NCBI RefSeq assembly: GCF_004793765.1
Contig: NZ_SRYM01000024.1
Location: 1 to 59,230 of the forward strand
Direction of reading: 5' to 3'
Length of the DNA: 59,230 bases
Source: Parabacteroides distasonis
GTDB lineage: Bacteria > Bacteroidota > Bacteroidia > Bacteroidales > Tannerellaceae
Shown here: positions 32,940-42,327 of the stretch, piece after piece
How the letters are laid out: every line of letters begins with the position of its first letter
Position numbering within the stretch: position 1 is the stretch's first letter
Position numbers and translations under genes: made by a program
The notes under the pieces: model-generated
Databases searched by the model: none
The model's input: the letters and a program-made list of their open reading frames with translations, nothing else
Told to the model about the DNA's origin: nothing

Positions 32940-33520
32940 TTCGTCACAGAGCCTTACTTTTTCAAAGAAGTATATCTTCTCCGCCGGAGAGGATATACTT
33001 CAAGTGGCATCGCAGTATATCTTCTCTGAAAAAGGGCTTCTCATGTGAGTAACTAATCACTCCCCAACTCGTAAGTTATTCACTTGGCAAACCACAAGTT
33101 GTTCATTTGACAAGCCCTAAGTAGAGGGTTTATATCTGGTGCGATCGACAAAATATCAAAATGACACTTTGTAATCTAAACCTCCGGAGAATCGATTATT
33201 TCGGGGCAAAGTACGGCTTGTTCTCAAAAACGAGAAAGTTTTTTTACAATGTTCTATCTGACAGTGTATTGTTGTTTTTCGCCGGTTTATTCTAGCGAAG
33301 AATATCGCCTCAGTAGGCCTTCGGCGGACAAACAACAGGCTTTTGATCCGAATGCAATAGGTTTTTCACCCGAAAACAACTGGTTTTTTGGTCGGAAACA
33401 CCACGGATCGCAGTCGAAAGGAGCTAACAACGCCGTCGTAAACACCTTACTCTTGGATCATAAACGCCTTACAATGCCCATTCACACACCGAGAAAAAGG
33501 GGAAACAGGCTGTTTTTGTC
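32940..33520. repeat. Non-coding region with hairpins, related to 43985-44545
   Basis: No convincing gene lies between 32908 and 33782. The stretch holds a strong hairpin (AAGTATATCTTCTCCG at 32968-32983 and its near complement to 33000), with a third partial copy at 33013-33027. Short blocks recur in the 44-kb region: GTGARTAACTAATCAYT, CGGAGAATCG followed by AGTACG/GGTACGTCTTGT, TTCTAGCGAA and GCCCATTCAC. A 105-aa open frame at 33249-33566 has no recognizable features and overlaps these blocks, so I do not call it a gene. Confidence 0.5.
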
Positions 33521-33711
33521 TCCTTTTCCGCTCTATTTTCGCATTTCTGAAAAAGAGGGTTGTTAGATAAAGGCCTCCATTTCTTATAAAACGATGGAAA
33601 GAAGTCTGTTTTAGTGACATCCGGGATTTGGTGATTTCCGTCTTCATGCGGTTCCTTTAGAGTAAGTCGTACTATTATGGCGAGAGATCTGGCATTATTC
33701 CTATCCATTTA

Positions 33712-33753
33712 TTTGGTGTGGATGATATATATATATATATATTTTTTTTTTTA
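33712..33753 (+). promoter_or_regulatory. Candidate promoter with (AT)n and T12 tract between its boxes
   Basis: TTTG (33712-33715) is followed by (AT)9 at 33725-33742 and twelve T (33742-33753). The only TAnnTTTT-like -7 box is made by the end of the tract itself (33738-33745), 22 bp from TTTG. Loss of one AT unit would give the preferred 20-bp spacer. It lies 30-70 bp before the small exported peptide gene. Confidence 0.35.
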
Positions 33754-33782
33754 TAGAGTTAATTTTAAATTTTAGTATAGTT

Positions 33783-34016
33783 ATGAAAAAGAAAATCTTA
33801 AAATTTACAGCATTAATCGGTTTGATTATTTTTGCTTTGTGTGCAGACATGTCTGCAGATAATACGGATGATAGTGCATGTCCCGATGATGGTGGTGTTG
33901 TAATCACTTGTGGAAGATACGAAGGTGCTTGCTGGGCATTGGATTGGATAAGTCCAATTATTTATATCCATTGCTATTTTTCTGGCATGCAAAAAGATCA
34001 TTGTATTCCTGATTAA
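33783..34016 (+). CDS. Small exported cysteine-rich peptide (NVEALA-like)
   Basis: The 77-aa product starts MKKKILKFTALIGLIIFALC, a signal sequence, and continues to a short acidic, Cys-rich mature part: SACPDDGGVVITCGRYEGAC, then IHCYFSGMQKDHC. Five cysteines after the signal suggest disulfides. It resembles the short exported NVEALA peptides of Bacteroidota in size, signal and position before a propeller lipoprotein, but the NVEALA motif itself is not present. It lies 4 bp before the propeller gene, and the third gene of the run has a thioredoxin-like CPPC site that could act on such disulfides (inference). Confidence 0.55.
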   Translation: MKKKILKFTALIGLIIFALCADMSADNTDDSACPDDGGVVITCGRYEGACWALDWISPIIYIHCYFSGMQKDHCIPD

Positions 34017-34020
34017 GATT

Positions 34021-35154
34021 ATGAACTATAAGGATATTGCTCGTCTTTTCACCTTGTCGATCTTGTTTCTCCTTCTTTCTTGCCATAGAGAGAAGGGGGG
34101 AGAAGATCAAGCCCTGGAAACTATCTCGGTAGACTTGAATATGAGGAACCACGTATATTCAAGTGAGTTGTTTGCGGACATTCAAGTTATTCCGTTGGAA
34201 ACTACTCCGGAATCGTTAATTCGTCAGATCACTCAGATCAAATATTTTGAGGAACGCTTTTACATCCATGATTATTCAAGATCCTGCCTTTTGGTTTTTG
34301 ATTCAAAAGGACATTTTTTGTTTGCCCTCAATGAAAAAGGAAATGCTCCTGGCCAGTATTTGAATCTGACAGATTTCGAAATCGACAAGATTCACAAGAA
34401 TATCGTGATTCTTTGTGCCGTTAGTAATTCATTGTATTTTTATGATTTGGAGGGAAAGTTTATTAAGAATCAAAAACTACCAAATATTATTGGTGCATAT
34501 AACTCCTTCCAATTCCAAAATGAAGATACGATTGCGTTTTTTACTTACGATTATAATAGTCGTTTAAAATTCTATTCTTTGTCTGAAGGAAAAATTTTCC
34601 GGGAAGAGTATCCGGAGGACCGAAAAGATATATTTTGTAGGGGAGTATTTCCTTTTCCGAATGCTTTTCGTCGGGCTTTAATCGGTACGGTCTATTCTTT
34701 GTCTGATGCATGTATCTCGGAACTTTACCGATGGGATTTTGGAGATTTGAATAACGATCTTGCGCAGTTAGATTTTCGTCCCAACATGAACCGACAAGAG
34801 CAAATTCAATATGTGCGAGATGCCTATTCCTCCAAAAGCGTTAATTACGTAATAGATCAGCAAGGACAGAACAGCAGATATCGATATGCGATGGTTGTAC
34901 GAAAAGACAAATATCTACACCTGTTTTATGATCGGAGAAAAAATGTATTACTTCAATTCGAGCATACGCAGGAAGGACTTGGACTCTTTCCTATTTATTT
35001 CGGAGAAGAATTTATGCTTTGTACGCCAGAAGGAGGCCTTCCTGTTGATGAATTATTTCCTGAGAAATTGAGAAATGAGGAACAGCAGAGAATGATTCAA
35101 TCTCTCTCAGATGAGGAAAATCCGATATTAATTCAATATGATTTTAAAAAATGA
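34021..35154 (+). CDS. 6-bladed beta-propeller lipoprotein
   Basis: The 377-aa protein has a lipoprotein signal ending LLLSCHRE (Cys21) and a body with repeated beta units typical of the 6-bladed propeller/BF3164-like family: IQVIPLETTPESLIRQITQI, YFEERFYIHDYSRSCLLVFD, GHFLFALNEKGNAPGQYLNL and FEIDKIHKNIVIL. Such proteins are found next to short exported peptides in Bacteroidota; their ligands are unknown. It overlaps the next gene by 4 bp (ATGA). Its base composition is clearly more AT-rich than the flanking housekeeping genes. Confidence 0.75.
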   Translation: MNYKDIARLFTLSILFLLLSCHREKGGEDQALETISVDLNMRNHVYSSELFADIQVIPLETTPESLIRQITQIKYFEERFYIHDYSRSCLLVFDSKGHFLFALNEKGNAPGQYLNLTDFEIDKIHKNIVILCAVSNSLYFYDLEGKFIKNQKLPNIIGAYNSFQFQNEDTIAFFTYDYNSRLKFYSLSEGKIFREEYPEDRKDIFCRGVFPFPNAFRRALIGTVYSLSDACISELYRWDFGDLNNDLAQLDFRPNMNRQEQIQYVRDAYSSKSVNYVIDQQGQNSRYRYAMVVRKDKYLHLFYDRRKNVLLQFEHTQEGLGLFPIYFGEEFMLCTPEGGLPVDELFPEKLRNEEQQRMIQSLSDEENPILIQYDFKK

Positions 35155-35744
35155 AAATTAATGAAAATACTATATCTGTTTTCTTACTTGGAATATTGAT
35201 AGGTATAGTTTTTGTCCGGTATGTGAATTATTTCAAGAAACCGATTCAAGATATAGATATAGACAATTTTGAATATGAAAAAGAAAGTCTATATACAATT
35301 AAAAGAGAAGAACTAAAAAATAACTATTATCAATGTCTTGATCAAAAAGTATATTGGGGTACGGATTCCTTACAGACTTCAACATTAAGGGAGTTGTGTA
35401 GTGATGAAAAATTGTTTTTTTGTTTTTCTGAGACTGCTTGTCCTCCTTGTATAGAAACTGTTATTGATATGCTAAACGGTGCATTTTCTAAGGAGGAAAT
35501 AGATAAAAGGGTGATTTTTGTATCACCGGATTATCCCATTCGTTTAAGGAATGACTGTTATGGAAGAAAACTATTGAATCTGCAAAATAAGATATTTGGA
35601 CTTCCTTTGGAAAGACAGGAATCTTTTCCTCCATTTTTGTTTGTTTTGGATAATAAGTTACGTGTTAAATATCTGCATATATATAATAAAGTTTTTCCAC
35701 AATTAACCTCCATTTATTTGGAGGAGATAAAATTTAGTGATTAG
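35151..35744 (+). CDS. Membrane-anchored thioredoxin-fold protein with CPPC site
   Basis: The 197-aa protein has one N-terminal membrane segment (ISVFLLGILIGIVFVRYV) and a soluble domain with FFCFSETACPPCIETVI, followed by VIFVSPDYP and PPFLFVLDNKLRVKYLHIYN. The CPPC pair and the late Pro-Pro strand fit a thioredoxin/TlpA-like redox fold facing the periplasm. It overlaps the propeller gene (ATGA), so the peptide, propeller and redox protein form one transcription unit. AT-rich composition suggests acquisition. Confidence 0.7.
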   Translation: MKINENTISVFLLGILIGIVFVRYVNYFKKPIQDIDIDNFEYEKESLYTIKREELKNNYYQCLDQKVYWGTDSLQTSTLRELCSDEKLFFCFSETACPPCIETVIDMLNGAFSKEEIDKRVIFVSPDYPIRLRNDCYGRKLLNLQNKIFGLPLERQESFPPFLFVLDNKLRVKYLHIYNKVFPQLTSIYLEEIKFSD

Positions 35745-35918
35745 AAATCCTCGTTCCCTACATAGACTTGGAAGACCTTTCTGACTAGGTCATTTTTGGC
35801 ATTTGCTAATCACACTTGAATGTTCGTAAGCTTTGGAGATTCGCTTTATCATAGCGAGAAGTCCGGCATTTTGTGTATTTTCGCGGGAGAAGAATCATCA
35901 AGCTAATATCGTGCGCCT

Positions 35919-38015
35919 ATGCTGGACCTTGATAAACGATCGATTACCTATTTGCCGGGAGTAGGACCCAAGAAGGCGGATATCCTGCAAAAGGAAGCGG
36001 GGATATCGTCGTATGAGGACTTGCTCTTTTATTTTCCTTATAAATATATAGATCGCAGCCGGTTTTATAAAGTAGCGGAGATCAGTGGGAATATGCCTTA
36101 TATCCAGTTGAAAGGCCAGATTCTCTATTTCGATACGCTAGGCGAGGGGCGGAGTAAACGGCTGGTCGGTAAGTTCTCGGATGGTACGGGCACGATCGAT
36201 TTGGTCTGGTTCAAGGGCTTGAATTATGTGACAGATAAGTATCGTCCCAATACCGAGTATATAGTTTTCGGAAAGCCTACAGAGTTCGGGCATACCTATA
36301 ACATACCGCATCCGGATATCGACTCAATGGAGCAAGCTGATCAAGTGGCGAATGGCTTGACTCCTTTCTATAATACCTCGGAGAAAATGAAGAAATCTTT
36401 CTTGAATTCCCGGGCGATCCAGAACCTCCAATATACGTTGTTAAGCTGGCTGAACTGGGAACTTCCGGAGACGCTTTCCCCCGATGTATTGAAACGGATC
36501 CATATGATGTCTATGACAGAGGCGATGCGGAATATCCATTTCCCGGAATCTGCCGCTAAGTTGCGTGACGCCCAGTTACGTTTGAAGTTTGACGAACTTT
36601 TCTTCATACAATTAAATATATTACGCACTGCTAGTGTTCGGAAACTGAAACTAAAAGGGATCGTATTCCCTACGGTCGGCCATTATTTCAATACGTTCTA
36701 TAAAGAGTATCTTCCTTTTGAGTTGACGAACGCCCAGAAGCGGGTAGTCCGTGAGATCCGGATCGATGTGGGTAGTGGGCGGCAGATGAATCGCCTGCTG
36801 CAAGGTGATGTGGGGAGTGGCAAGACTTTGGTAGGCTTATTGTCTATGCTATTGGCGATAGATAATCATTGCCAAGCTTGTATGATGGCTCCTACCGAGA
36901 TATTGGCGACCCAGCATTATGCGACGATCATGGGATTCCTGAAAGATATGGACGTTAAGGTTGCTCTTTTGACCGGATCTACCAAGAAGAAAGAGCGGAA
37001 TAAGATATTACCGGCTATCGCCAGTGGTGAGATCCAGATCGTGATCGGGACGCACGCACTGATTGAGGAAACGGTGGTTTTCTCTTCGTTGGGATTAGCG
37101 ATTATCGATGAGCAGCACCGTTTTGGTGTGGAGCAACGCTCACGCCTTTGGACAAAGAACGCGATCGTGCCGCATGTGTTGGTGATGACGGCTACCCCGA
37201 TTCCCCGTACTTTGGCGATGACTTTGTATGGGGATCTGGATGTATCGGTGATTGATGAGTTACCTCCGGGACGTAAACCGATACAAACGCTTCATCGCTA
37301 TGATAATAAAAAGGCGCAATTGTATGAGTTCCTTCGGAAAGAGATACAAAAGGGGCGTCAGGTTTATGTGGTATATCCCTTGATTGAAGGAAATGAGAAA
37401 CTGGATTATAAAGACTTAGAGGCCGGTTTTGAGACGTTCAAGGAGGTCTTCCCTGAATATAAGGTGTGTATGGTACATGGCCGCATGAAAGCGGCGGATA
37501 AGGATACCGAGATGCAGAAGTTTATCTCCGGCGAGGCGCAAATCTTGATGGCTACTACGGTTATAGAGGTTGGTGTGAACGTGCCGAACGCATCCGTCAT
37601 GGTGATCGAGAGTGCTGAACGTTTCGGCCTCTCTCAACTTCATCAGCTTCGTGGCCGGGTAGGACGTGGTGCTGAACAATCTTATTGTATCTTGGTCTCT
37701 TCCTATAAACTAAGTAATGACACTCGTAAGCGACTGGAGATTATGGTGAACAGTACGAATGGCTTTGAGATCGCTGAGGCGGATCTCCGTCTCCGGGGAC
37801 ATGGAGATCTGGAAGGTACCCGGCAAAGTGGCGAGGGGATAGACCTTAAAATAGCGGACTTGGCGGTCGATGGACAAATACTTCAGTATGCGCGGGATAT
37901 CGCTCAAGGAGTTCTTGACGAAGACCCCGAATTATTGTCCGAACAGCACCGGATATTGAGTGAAAGGCTCAAAACTCTTTTTGCGAAGAAGATAAATTGG
38001 GGAATGATTAGCTAA
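35919..38015 (+). CDS. recG: ATP-dependent DNA helicase RecG
   Basis: The 698-aa protein is full-length RecG, which remodels stalled replication forks and Holliday junctions. It has the N-terminal wedge/OB domain (SITYLPGVGPKKADILQKEA), Walker A in LLQGDVGSGKTLVGLL, the DEQH box in AIIDEQHRFGVEQR, motif III VMTATPIPRTLAMTLYG and motif VI QLRGRVGRGAEQS. It starts an ordinary chromosomal stretch after the accessory region. Confidence 0.96.
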   Translation: MLDLDKRSITYLPGVGPKKADILQKEAGISSYEDLLFYFPYKYIDRSRFYKVAEISGNMPYIQLKGQILYFDTLGEGRSKRLVGKFSDGTGTIDLVWFKGLNYVTDKYRPNTEYIVFGKPTEFGHTYNIPHPDIDSMEQADQVANGLTPFYNTSEKMKKSFLNSRAIQNLQYTLLSWLNWELPETLSPDVLKRIHMMSMTEAMRNIHFPESAAKLRDAQLRLKFDELFFIQLNILRTASVRKLKLKGIVFPTVGHYFNTFYKEYLPFELTNAQKRVVREIRIDVGSGRQMNRLLQGDVGSGKTLVGLLSMLLAIDNHCQACMMAPTEILATQHYATIMGFLKDMDVKVALLTGSTKKKERNKILPAIASGEIQIVIGTHALIEETVVFSSLGLAIIDEQHRFGVEQRSRLWTKNAIVPHVLVMTATPIPRTLAMTLYGDLDVSVIDELPPGRKPIQTLHRYDNKKAQLYEFLRKEIQKGRQVYVVYPLIEGNEKLDYKDLEAGFETFKEVFPEYKVCMVHGRMKAADKDTEMQKFISGEAQILMATTVIEVGVNVPNASVMVIESAERFGLSQLHQLRGRVGRGAEQSYCILVSSYKLSNDTRKRLEIMVNSTNGFEIAEADLRLRGHGDLEGTRQSGEGIDLKIADLAVDGQILQYARDIAQGVLDEDPELLSEQHRILSERLKTLFAKKINWGMIS

Positions 38016-38223
38016 TATGTTGTGAAACATATTTTTTGTAAGATATTGATTTGTAATTTGTTTGTTATACTATCTTACGCCCCTTTAGGCTTATTATAGA
38101 AAATTTTCGTTAATCAGTTTTGTTAGTTTGTTCAAATTTCCGAACTTTGACAAGTTGATAATCAGGCTGGATGCCGGATATTGCTGTTTTATCCAGAATT
38201 ATAAGAATGAAAGTTATCATAAA

Positions 38224-39471
38224 ATGAGTATAAAGACATTTCTATTCATTTGTTGTGCCGCTGTGATGGTATCGACTGCAAATGCGGAGAACCCGGTAAA
38301 ACCGGAAACTCCGGAGACTCCCAATCATCCAACCCACAAGTTTATGGACAAGCGTGTATCTGAGTTAATGGCCGACCGTGTTGGCTTTAAGAAAGATATG
38401 GCTTTGAAGGAGCTTGCGGAGATTAATGAGAAAGCGGAGTTGGAGGCAAGAGAGAACTTGATGTTTCCTGCCGATGAATTATATGGCGAGTGGACAAATG
38501 AATGGGTGAATCCTTTCCGGGGTAAGAAGGTTGATCTTCCGGATTCTTGCGTAATCGATTGTTCTACTTTTGTCTTGCCTATGGACTCTATGACAAGGGT
38601 CACTTCAAAGTATGGCCCTCGCCGCAGACGGATGCATAAGGGGATCGACTTGAAAGTGCAAATTGGCGATACGATCCGTGCGGCGTTTGACGGTAAGGTG
38701 CGTATCAAGAATTTCGAGCGTAGGGGATATGGTTATTATCTTGTGATTCGTCATCCGAATGGTTTAGAGACTGTATATGGTCATTTATCTAAATTTTTAG
38801 TAGGTGTGAACGATATCGTACGGGCAGGCGATCCGATCGCTTTAGGGGGAAATACAGGACGCTCTACGGGGTCTCATTTGCATTTTGAGACTCGTTTCCT
38901 TGGACAGGCTATTAACCCGGCTGATATTATTGACTTCGATAACTCAATACCTCATCAGGATCAATATGTGTTTCGTAATGTTAAGATTAATGGACGTAAG
39001 AGCAATATCTATACATCTTCCAATAGTCAGATGGTGTACCATCGTGTAAAATCCGGTGATACCTTAGGTAAAATCGCACGTATATATGGTACGACAGTGA
39101 ATGAGCTTTGTCGTTTAAATGGATTGAAATCTACTTCTATGTTACGTATCGGCCAGTCCATTCGTTGTAGTGCCGACGAAACTGCTGTTAAAGCGACTCC
39201 AAAAGCTCAAACTCAAAAGAAATCTGCTACTTCCGGATCTTCTAAGAAAATCACAGTACAGGCAAGTTCTTCCGCTACTGCTTCTTTAGGAGAAAACACG
39301 AATACAATGAATGATACGGAGGCTACTCCGGTTTATCATCGTATTAAATCCGGTGATACGCTTGGTGCTATCGCTAAAAGATACGGTACTTCTGTTAGTA
39401 AGCTTTGCGAATTGAACGGTATCACAAAGACTACCGTGTTGCGTTTAGGACGTTCATTACGCTGTTCATAA
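38224..39471 (+). CDS. M23 family metallopeptidase with two LysM domains
   Basis: The 415-aa exported protein has a signal peptide (MSIKTFLFICCAAVMVSTANA), a helical N-terminal part, an M23 peptidase domain with zinc motifs MHKGIDLKV and SHLHFETRF, and two LysM repeats (YHRVKSGDTLGKIARIYG and YHRIKSGDTLGAIAKRYG) separated by a Ser/Ala/Lys-rich linker. It would bind and cut peptidoglycan cross-links during growth or division, or act as an activator. The frame is open from 38128 but the signal peptide fixes the start at 38224. A perfect 14-bp terminator stem follows. Confidence 0.93.
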   Translation: MSIKTFLFICCAAVMVSTANAENPVKPETPETPNHPTHKFMDKRVSELMADRVGFKKDMALKELAEINEKAELEARENLMFPADELYGEWTNEWVNPFRGKKVDLPDSCVIDCSTFVLPMDSMTRVTSKYGPRRRRMHKGIDLKVQIGDTIRAAFDGKVRIKNFERRGYGYYLVIRHPNGLETVYGHLSKFLVGVNDIVRAGDPIALGGNTGRSTGSHLHFETRFLGQAINPADIIDFDNSIPHQDQYVFRNVKINGRKSNIYTSSNSQMVYHRVKSGDTLGKIARIYGTTVNELCRLNGLKSTSMLRIGQSIRCSADETAVKATPKAQTQKKSATSGSSKKITVQASSSATASLGENTNTMNDTEATPVYHRIKSGDTLGAIAKRYGTSVSKLCELNGITKTTVLRLGRSLRCS

Positions 39472-39491
39472 CGATGTATAAGATGTTAGAA

Positions 39492-39530
39492 AACGAAAAG
39501 GAGCCGCTTATCAAGTGGCTCCTTTTCGTT
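39492..39530. terminator. Terminator after the M23 peptidase gene
   Basis: AACGAAAAGGAGCC (39492-39505) pairs perfectly with GGCTCCTTTTCGTT (39517-39530), followed by T-rich sequence. Confidence 0.85.
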
Positions 39531-39629
39531 GTGACCTCTTTTCATTTATTTTATTAGCTTTTGTTGTCTTGAATATTCGGGAACATCTACGTCTTTTTTC
39601 CTATATTCGCGGGTATAATCTAGGATCAT

Positions 39630-40175
39630 ATGCCAAATACAAAGGAACAATTCGAGCAAGTGATCTCCCTGTGTCGGGATTTGTTCGAGAAGAAGTTGAA
39701 AGATTACGGGCCCTCATGGAGGATTATGCGCCCTCAATCGGTTACCGACCAGCTGTTTATTAAGGCGAACCGTATCCGTAGCTTAGAGATCAAGGGGATG
39801 AGTATGATAGACGAGGGAATCCGTCCGGAGTTTATCGCCATCGTTAATTATGGCGTGATCGGTTTGATCCAGTTGGCGTTGGGATTTGCTGATACGACCG
39901 ATATCACGATAGAAAAAGCCTTGGAATTATACGATAAATACATCACGGAGACGAAGGAACTGATGTATGCCAAAAATCATGACTATGATGAGGCGTGGCG
40001 CAGCATGCGTATCAGCTCGTACACGGATCTTATCTTGATGAAAATTTATCGGACCAAGCAAATCGAGAGTCATGGCGGTAAGACACTCGTCTCCGAGGGG
40101 GTGGACGCTAACTATATGGATATGATCAATTATGCCCTCTTCGGCTTGATTAAGCTGGAGTTTGGCGAGGAGTGA
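39630..40175 (+). CDS. DUF1599 (nucleotide modification associated domain 1) protein
   Basis: The 181-aa protein contains two repeats of the DUF1599 unit: KDYGPSWRIMRPQSVTDQLF with KANRIRSLE and GIRPEFIAIVNYGVIGLIQL, then HDYDEAWRSMRISSYTDLIL with KIYRTKQIE and VDANYMDMINYALFGLIKLE. The family resembles MazG-type all-alpha nucleotide-handling proteins. It is the first gene of a tight run with the BT_3928-type protein, tpiA, the SPOR protein and folE. The precise function is unknown. Confidence 0.85.
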   Translation: MPNTKEQFEQVISLCRDLFEKKLKDYGPSWRIMRPQSVTDQLFIKANRIRSLEIKGMSMIDEGIRPEFIAIVNYGVIGLIQLALGFADTTDITIEKALELYDKYITETKELMYAKNHDYDEAWRSMRISSYTDLILMKIYRTKQIESHGGKTLVSEGVDANYMDMINYALFGLIKLEFGEE

Positions 40176-40180
40176 GCAAC

Positions 40181-41464
40181 ATGAAATATAAGGAAACCGT
40201 AAAGAAAGTGATCGCAGAGGCTTGCCGTCTGTTATTGGGAGTTGTCTTTATCTTCTCTGGGACAGTGAAGGCTGTTGATCCCATGGGAGGGGCCATTAAG
40301 ATTGGCGACTATCTGACTTCCTTTCGGTTGGGTAAGCTGCAACCTTTTACGGTATTGATCTCCTTCAACCTGTCCGCTCTGGAATTCATGCTGGGTGTCT
40401 GTATGCTATTGGGGGTGTACCGGCGGTATACGACTTTCTTGACCTTGCTGATGATGTCTTTCATGACACCGCTGACGCTGTATCTGGCGATCTTCAATCC
40501 CGTATCGGATTGCGGTTGTTTCGGGGATGCCTTGGTGATTAGTAATTGGCAGACCTTCTATAAGAATGTCGTACTTTTGGCCGCCGCTATTTACGTGTTC
40601 ATCCATAATCAACGGCTTTTACAAAGCTATACCTACCATGTCTATTGGTTCGTGGCTTTGTGGGCATATGTCTTCGCTATCGGTTTCGCTTACCGGAATT
40701 ATAATCATTTGCCGATATTGGATTTCCGTCCTTACAAGTTGGGTGCGAATATCCCCGCTTTGATGTCGATACCGGAAGGTGCGCCCGAGGATGAGTATGC
40801 GTATTCTTTCATTTACGAGAAGGAGGGCGTACAGAAAGAATTTTCTTTGGAGAACGCTCCAGCTGGTGATAGCACGTGGACTTTCGTGGATTCAAAGACC
40901 GAACTGATCAAACAAGGATATATTCCCCCCGCTACCACGTTCCATATCTATAATGAGAATGACGCAGACGTGACCGACGAGTTGCTGAACGATCCGAAAG
41001 GTCTCTTCCTTTTGATCGCTCCCCGTTTGGAGAATGCGGATGATGAGCGTATCGACGAGATTAATAATGTATACGATTACGCCTTGGAGAATGGCTTGGG
41101 CTTTTATTGCGTGACGGGTTCTTCCGCCGAGGTTATCGCCACGTGGAGCGATAATACCGGAGCCGAGTATCCGTTCCTGATGGCCGATGATGTCCTTTTG
41201 AAAACGATCATTCGCTCCAATCCGGGATTGGTCTTGCTAAAAAGAGGTACGATTTTGATGAAGTGGCATTATAACGATATCCCGCAGGAGGAAGAGCTGA
41301 AAACGATCGTAAACGGTTATCTGGAAGGAAATACCGACTGGAAAGCGAAAGAAGATGCTCGGCTAATAACCAACCTATTAAGTTTTACCGTACCTTTGTT
41401 GCTGGTTTGGGGATACGATGCCTTGCGCAATCGCCGTCGCCGGAGAGGAAAAGAATCTGAATAG
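40181..41464 (+). CDS. BT_3928-type membrane protein with DoxX/MauE-like domain
   Basis: The 427-aa protein has four or five membrane segments at the N-terminus with MauE/DoxX features (VVFIFSGTVKAVDPMGGAIK, NPVSDCGCFGDAL) and a C-terminal thioredoxin-like soluble domain (FLLIAPRLENADDERIDEI, FYCVTGSSAEVIATW, PFLMADDVLLKTIIRSNPGL), closed by a last membrane helix (LLSFTVPLLLVWGYDAL). MauE-like proteins are involved in periplasmic disulfide/redox chemistry. I use the ATG at 40181; a GTG at 40172 overlapping the previous stop is also in frame. It lies directly before tpiA. Confidence 0.82.
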   Translation: MKYKETVKKVIAEACRLLLGVVFIFSGTVKAVDPMGGAIKIGDYLTSFRLGKLQPFTVLISFNLSALEFMLGVCMLLGVYRRYTTFLTLLMMSFMTPLTLYLAIFNPVSDCGCFGDALVISNWQTFYKNVVLLAAAIYVFIHNQRLLQSYTYHVYWFVALWAYVFAIGFAYRNYNHLPILDFRPYKLGANIPALMSIPEGAPEDEYAYSFIYEKEGVQKEFSLENAPAGDSTWTFVDSKTELIKQGYIPPATTFHIYNENDADVTDELLNDPKGLFLLIAPRLENADDERIDEINNVYDYALENGLGFYCVTGSSAEVIATWSDNTGAEYPFLMADDVLLKTIIRSNPGLVLLKRGTILMKWHYNDIPQEEELKTIVNGYLEGNTDWKAKEDARLITNLLSFTVPLLLVWGYDALRNRRRRRGKESE

Positions 41465-41500
41465 AGATCTATTTGTATTACATATTTAAATTATTAAGTT

Positions 41501-42256
41501 ATGAGAAAGAATATTGTTGCAGGAAACTGGAAAATGAACACTACTCTTGCTGAAGGTCTTGCTTTGGCTAAAGGTTTGGACGAGGCTTTGAAGGGTAAGA
41601 CTCCGAATTGCGATGTGATTATCGGTACTCCGTTCACTCACTTGGCAAGCGTTGCCGCAGCTATCGATACGAACAAGATCGGTGTTGCCGCTGAGAACTG
41701 CGCTGATAAGGAAAAAGGTGCTTATACAGGTGAGGTTTCTGCTGCTATGGTAGCCTCTACTGGCGCTAAATATGTGATTTTAGGCCACTCTGAGAGACGT
41801 GCTTATTATCATGAGACTCCGGAGATCTTGAAGACGAAGGTTGAGTTGGCTTTGGCTAACGGTTTGACTCCTATCTTCTGTATCGGTGAGGTTTTGGAAG
41901 AGAGAGAAGCCGGTAAGCACTTCGAGGTAGTAGACGCTCAGGTTGCTGGTTCTTTGTTCGACCTTTCCGCTGAGGATTTCGGTAAGATCATCTTGGCTTA
42001 CGAGCCGGTATGGGCTATTGGTACAGGAAAGACTGCTTCTGCTGAGCAAGCTGAGGAGATCCACGCTCACATCCGCGCTACTTTGGCTGCTAAATATGGC
42101 AATGAGGTAGCTGATAATTGCACGATCCTTTACGGTGGTAGCTGCAACGCTGGCAACGCTAAGGAATTGTTCGCTAAACCGAATGTAGACGGTGGTTTGA
42201 TCGGTGGTGCTTCTTTGGCCGTTGACAAATTCATGCCGATTATCGAGGCTTTTTAA
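41501..42256 (+). CDS. tpiA: Triosephosphate isomerase
   Basis: The 251-aa enzyme interconverts dihydroxyacetone phosphate and glyceraldehyde 3-phosphate in glycolysis. Catalytic residues are seen at Lys11 (GNWKMNT), His96 (ILGHSERR) and Glu168 ([12 protein letters not shown]); the phosphate loop is [14 protein letters not shown]. Codon use is strongly biased to GGT, GCT and similar codons, as in highly expressed genes, unlike its neighbours. A terminator-like hairpin follows. Confidence 0.97.
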   Translation: MRKNIVAGNWKMNTTLAEGLALAKGLDEALKGKTPNCDVIIGTPFTHLASVAAAIDTNKIGVAAENCADKEKGAYTGEVSAAMVASTGAKYVILGHSERRAYYHETPEILKTKVELALANGLTPIFCIGEVLEEREAGKHFEVVDAQVAGSLFDLSAEDFGKIILAYEPVWAIGTGKTASAEQAEEIHAHIRATLAAKYGNEVADNCTILYGGSCNAGNAKELFAKPNVDGGLIGGASLAVDKFMPIIEAF

Positions 42257-42273
42257 TTAATTCATAATAAGAA

Positions 42274-42316
42274 GGTATCTTTCCTCTCAATGAATGGGGG
42301 GAAGATACTCTTTTTA
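42274..42316 (+). terminator. Hairpin with T tract after tpiA
   Basis: GGTATCTTTCC (42274-42284) pairs imperfectly with GGGGAAGATACTC (42297-42310) and is followed by five T. It may be a partial terminator, limiting expression of the SPOR gene and folE relative to tpiA. Confidence 0.6.
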
Positions 42317-42327
42317 ATATTCTATCT

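Noticed and set aside
33249-33566. 105-aa open frame in the region after the AAA-ATPase gene
   Set aside because: It has no recognizable domain, unusual composition, and overlaps non-coding blocks that recur at 44 kb where no such frame exists.
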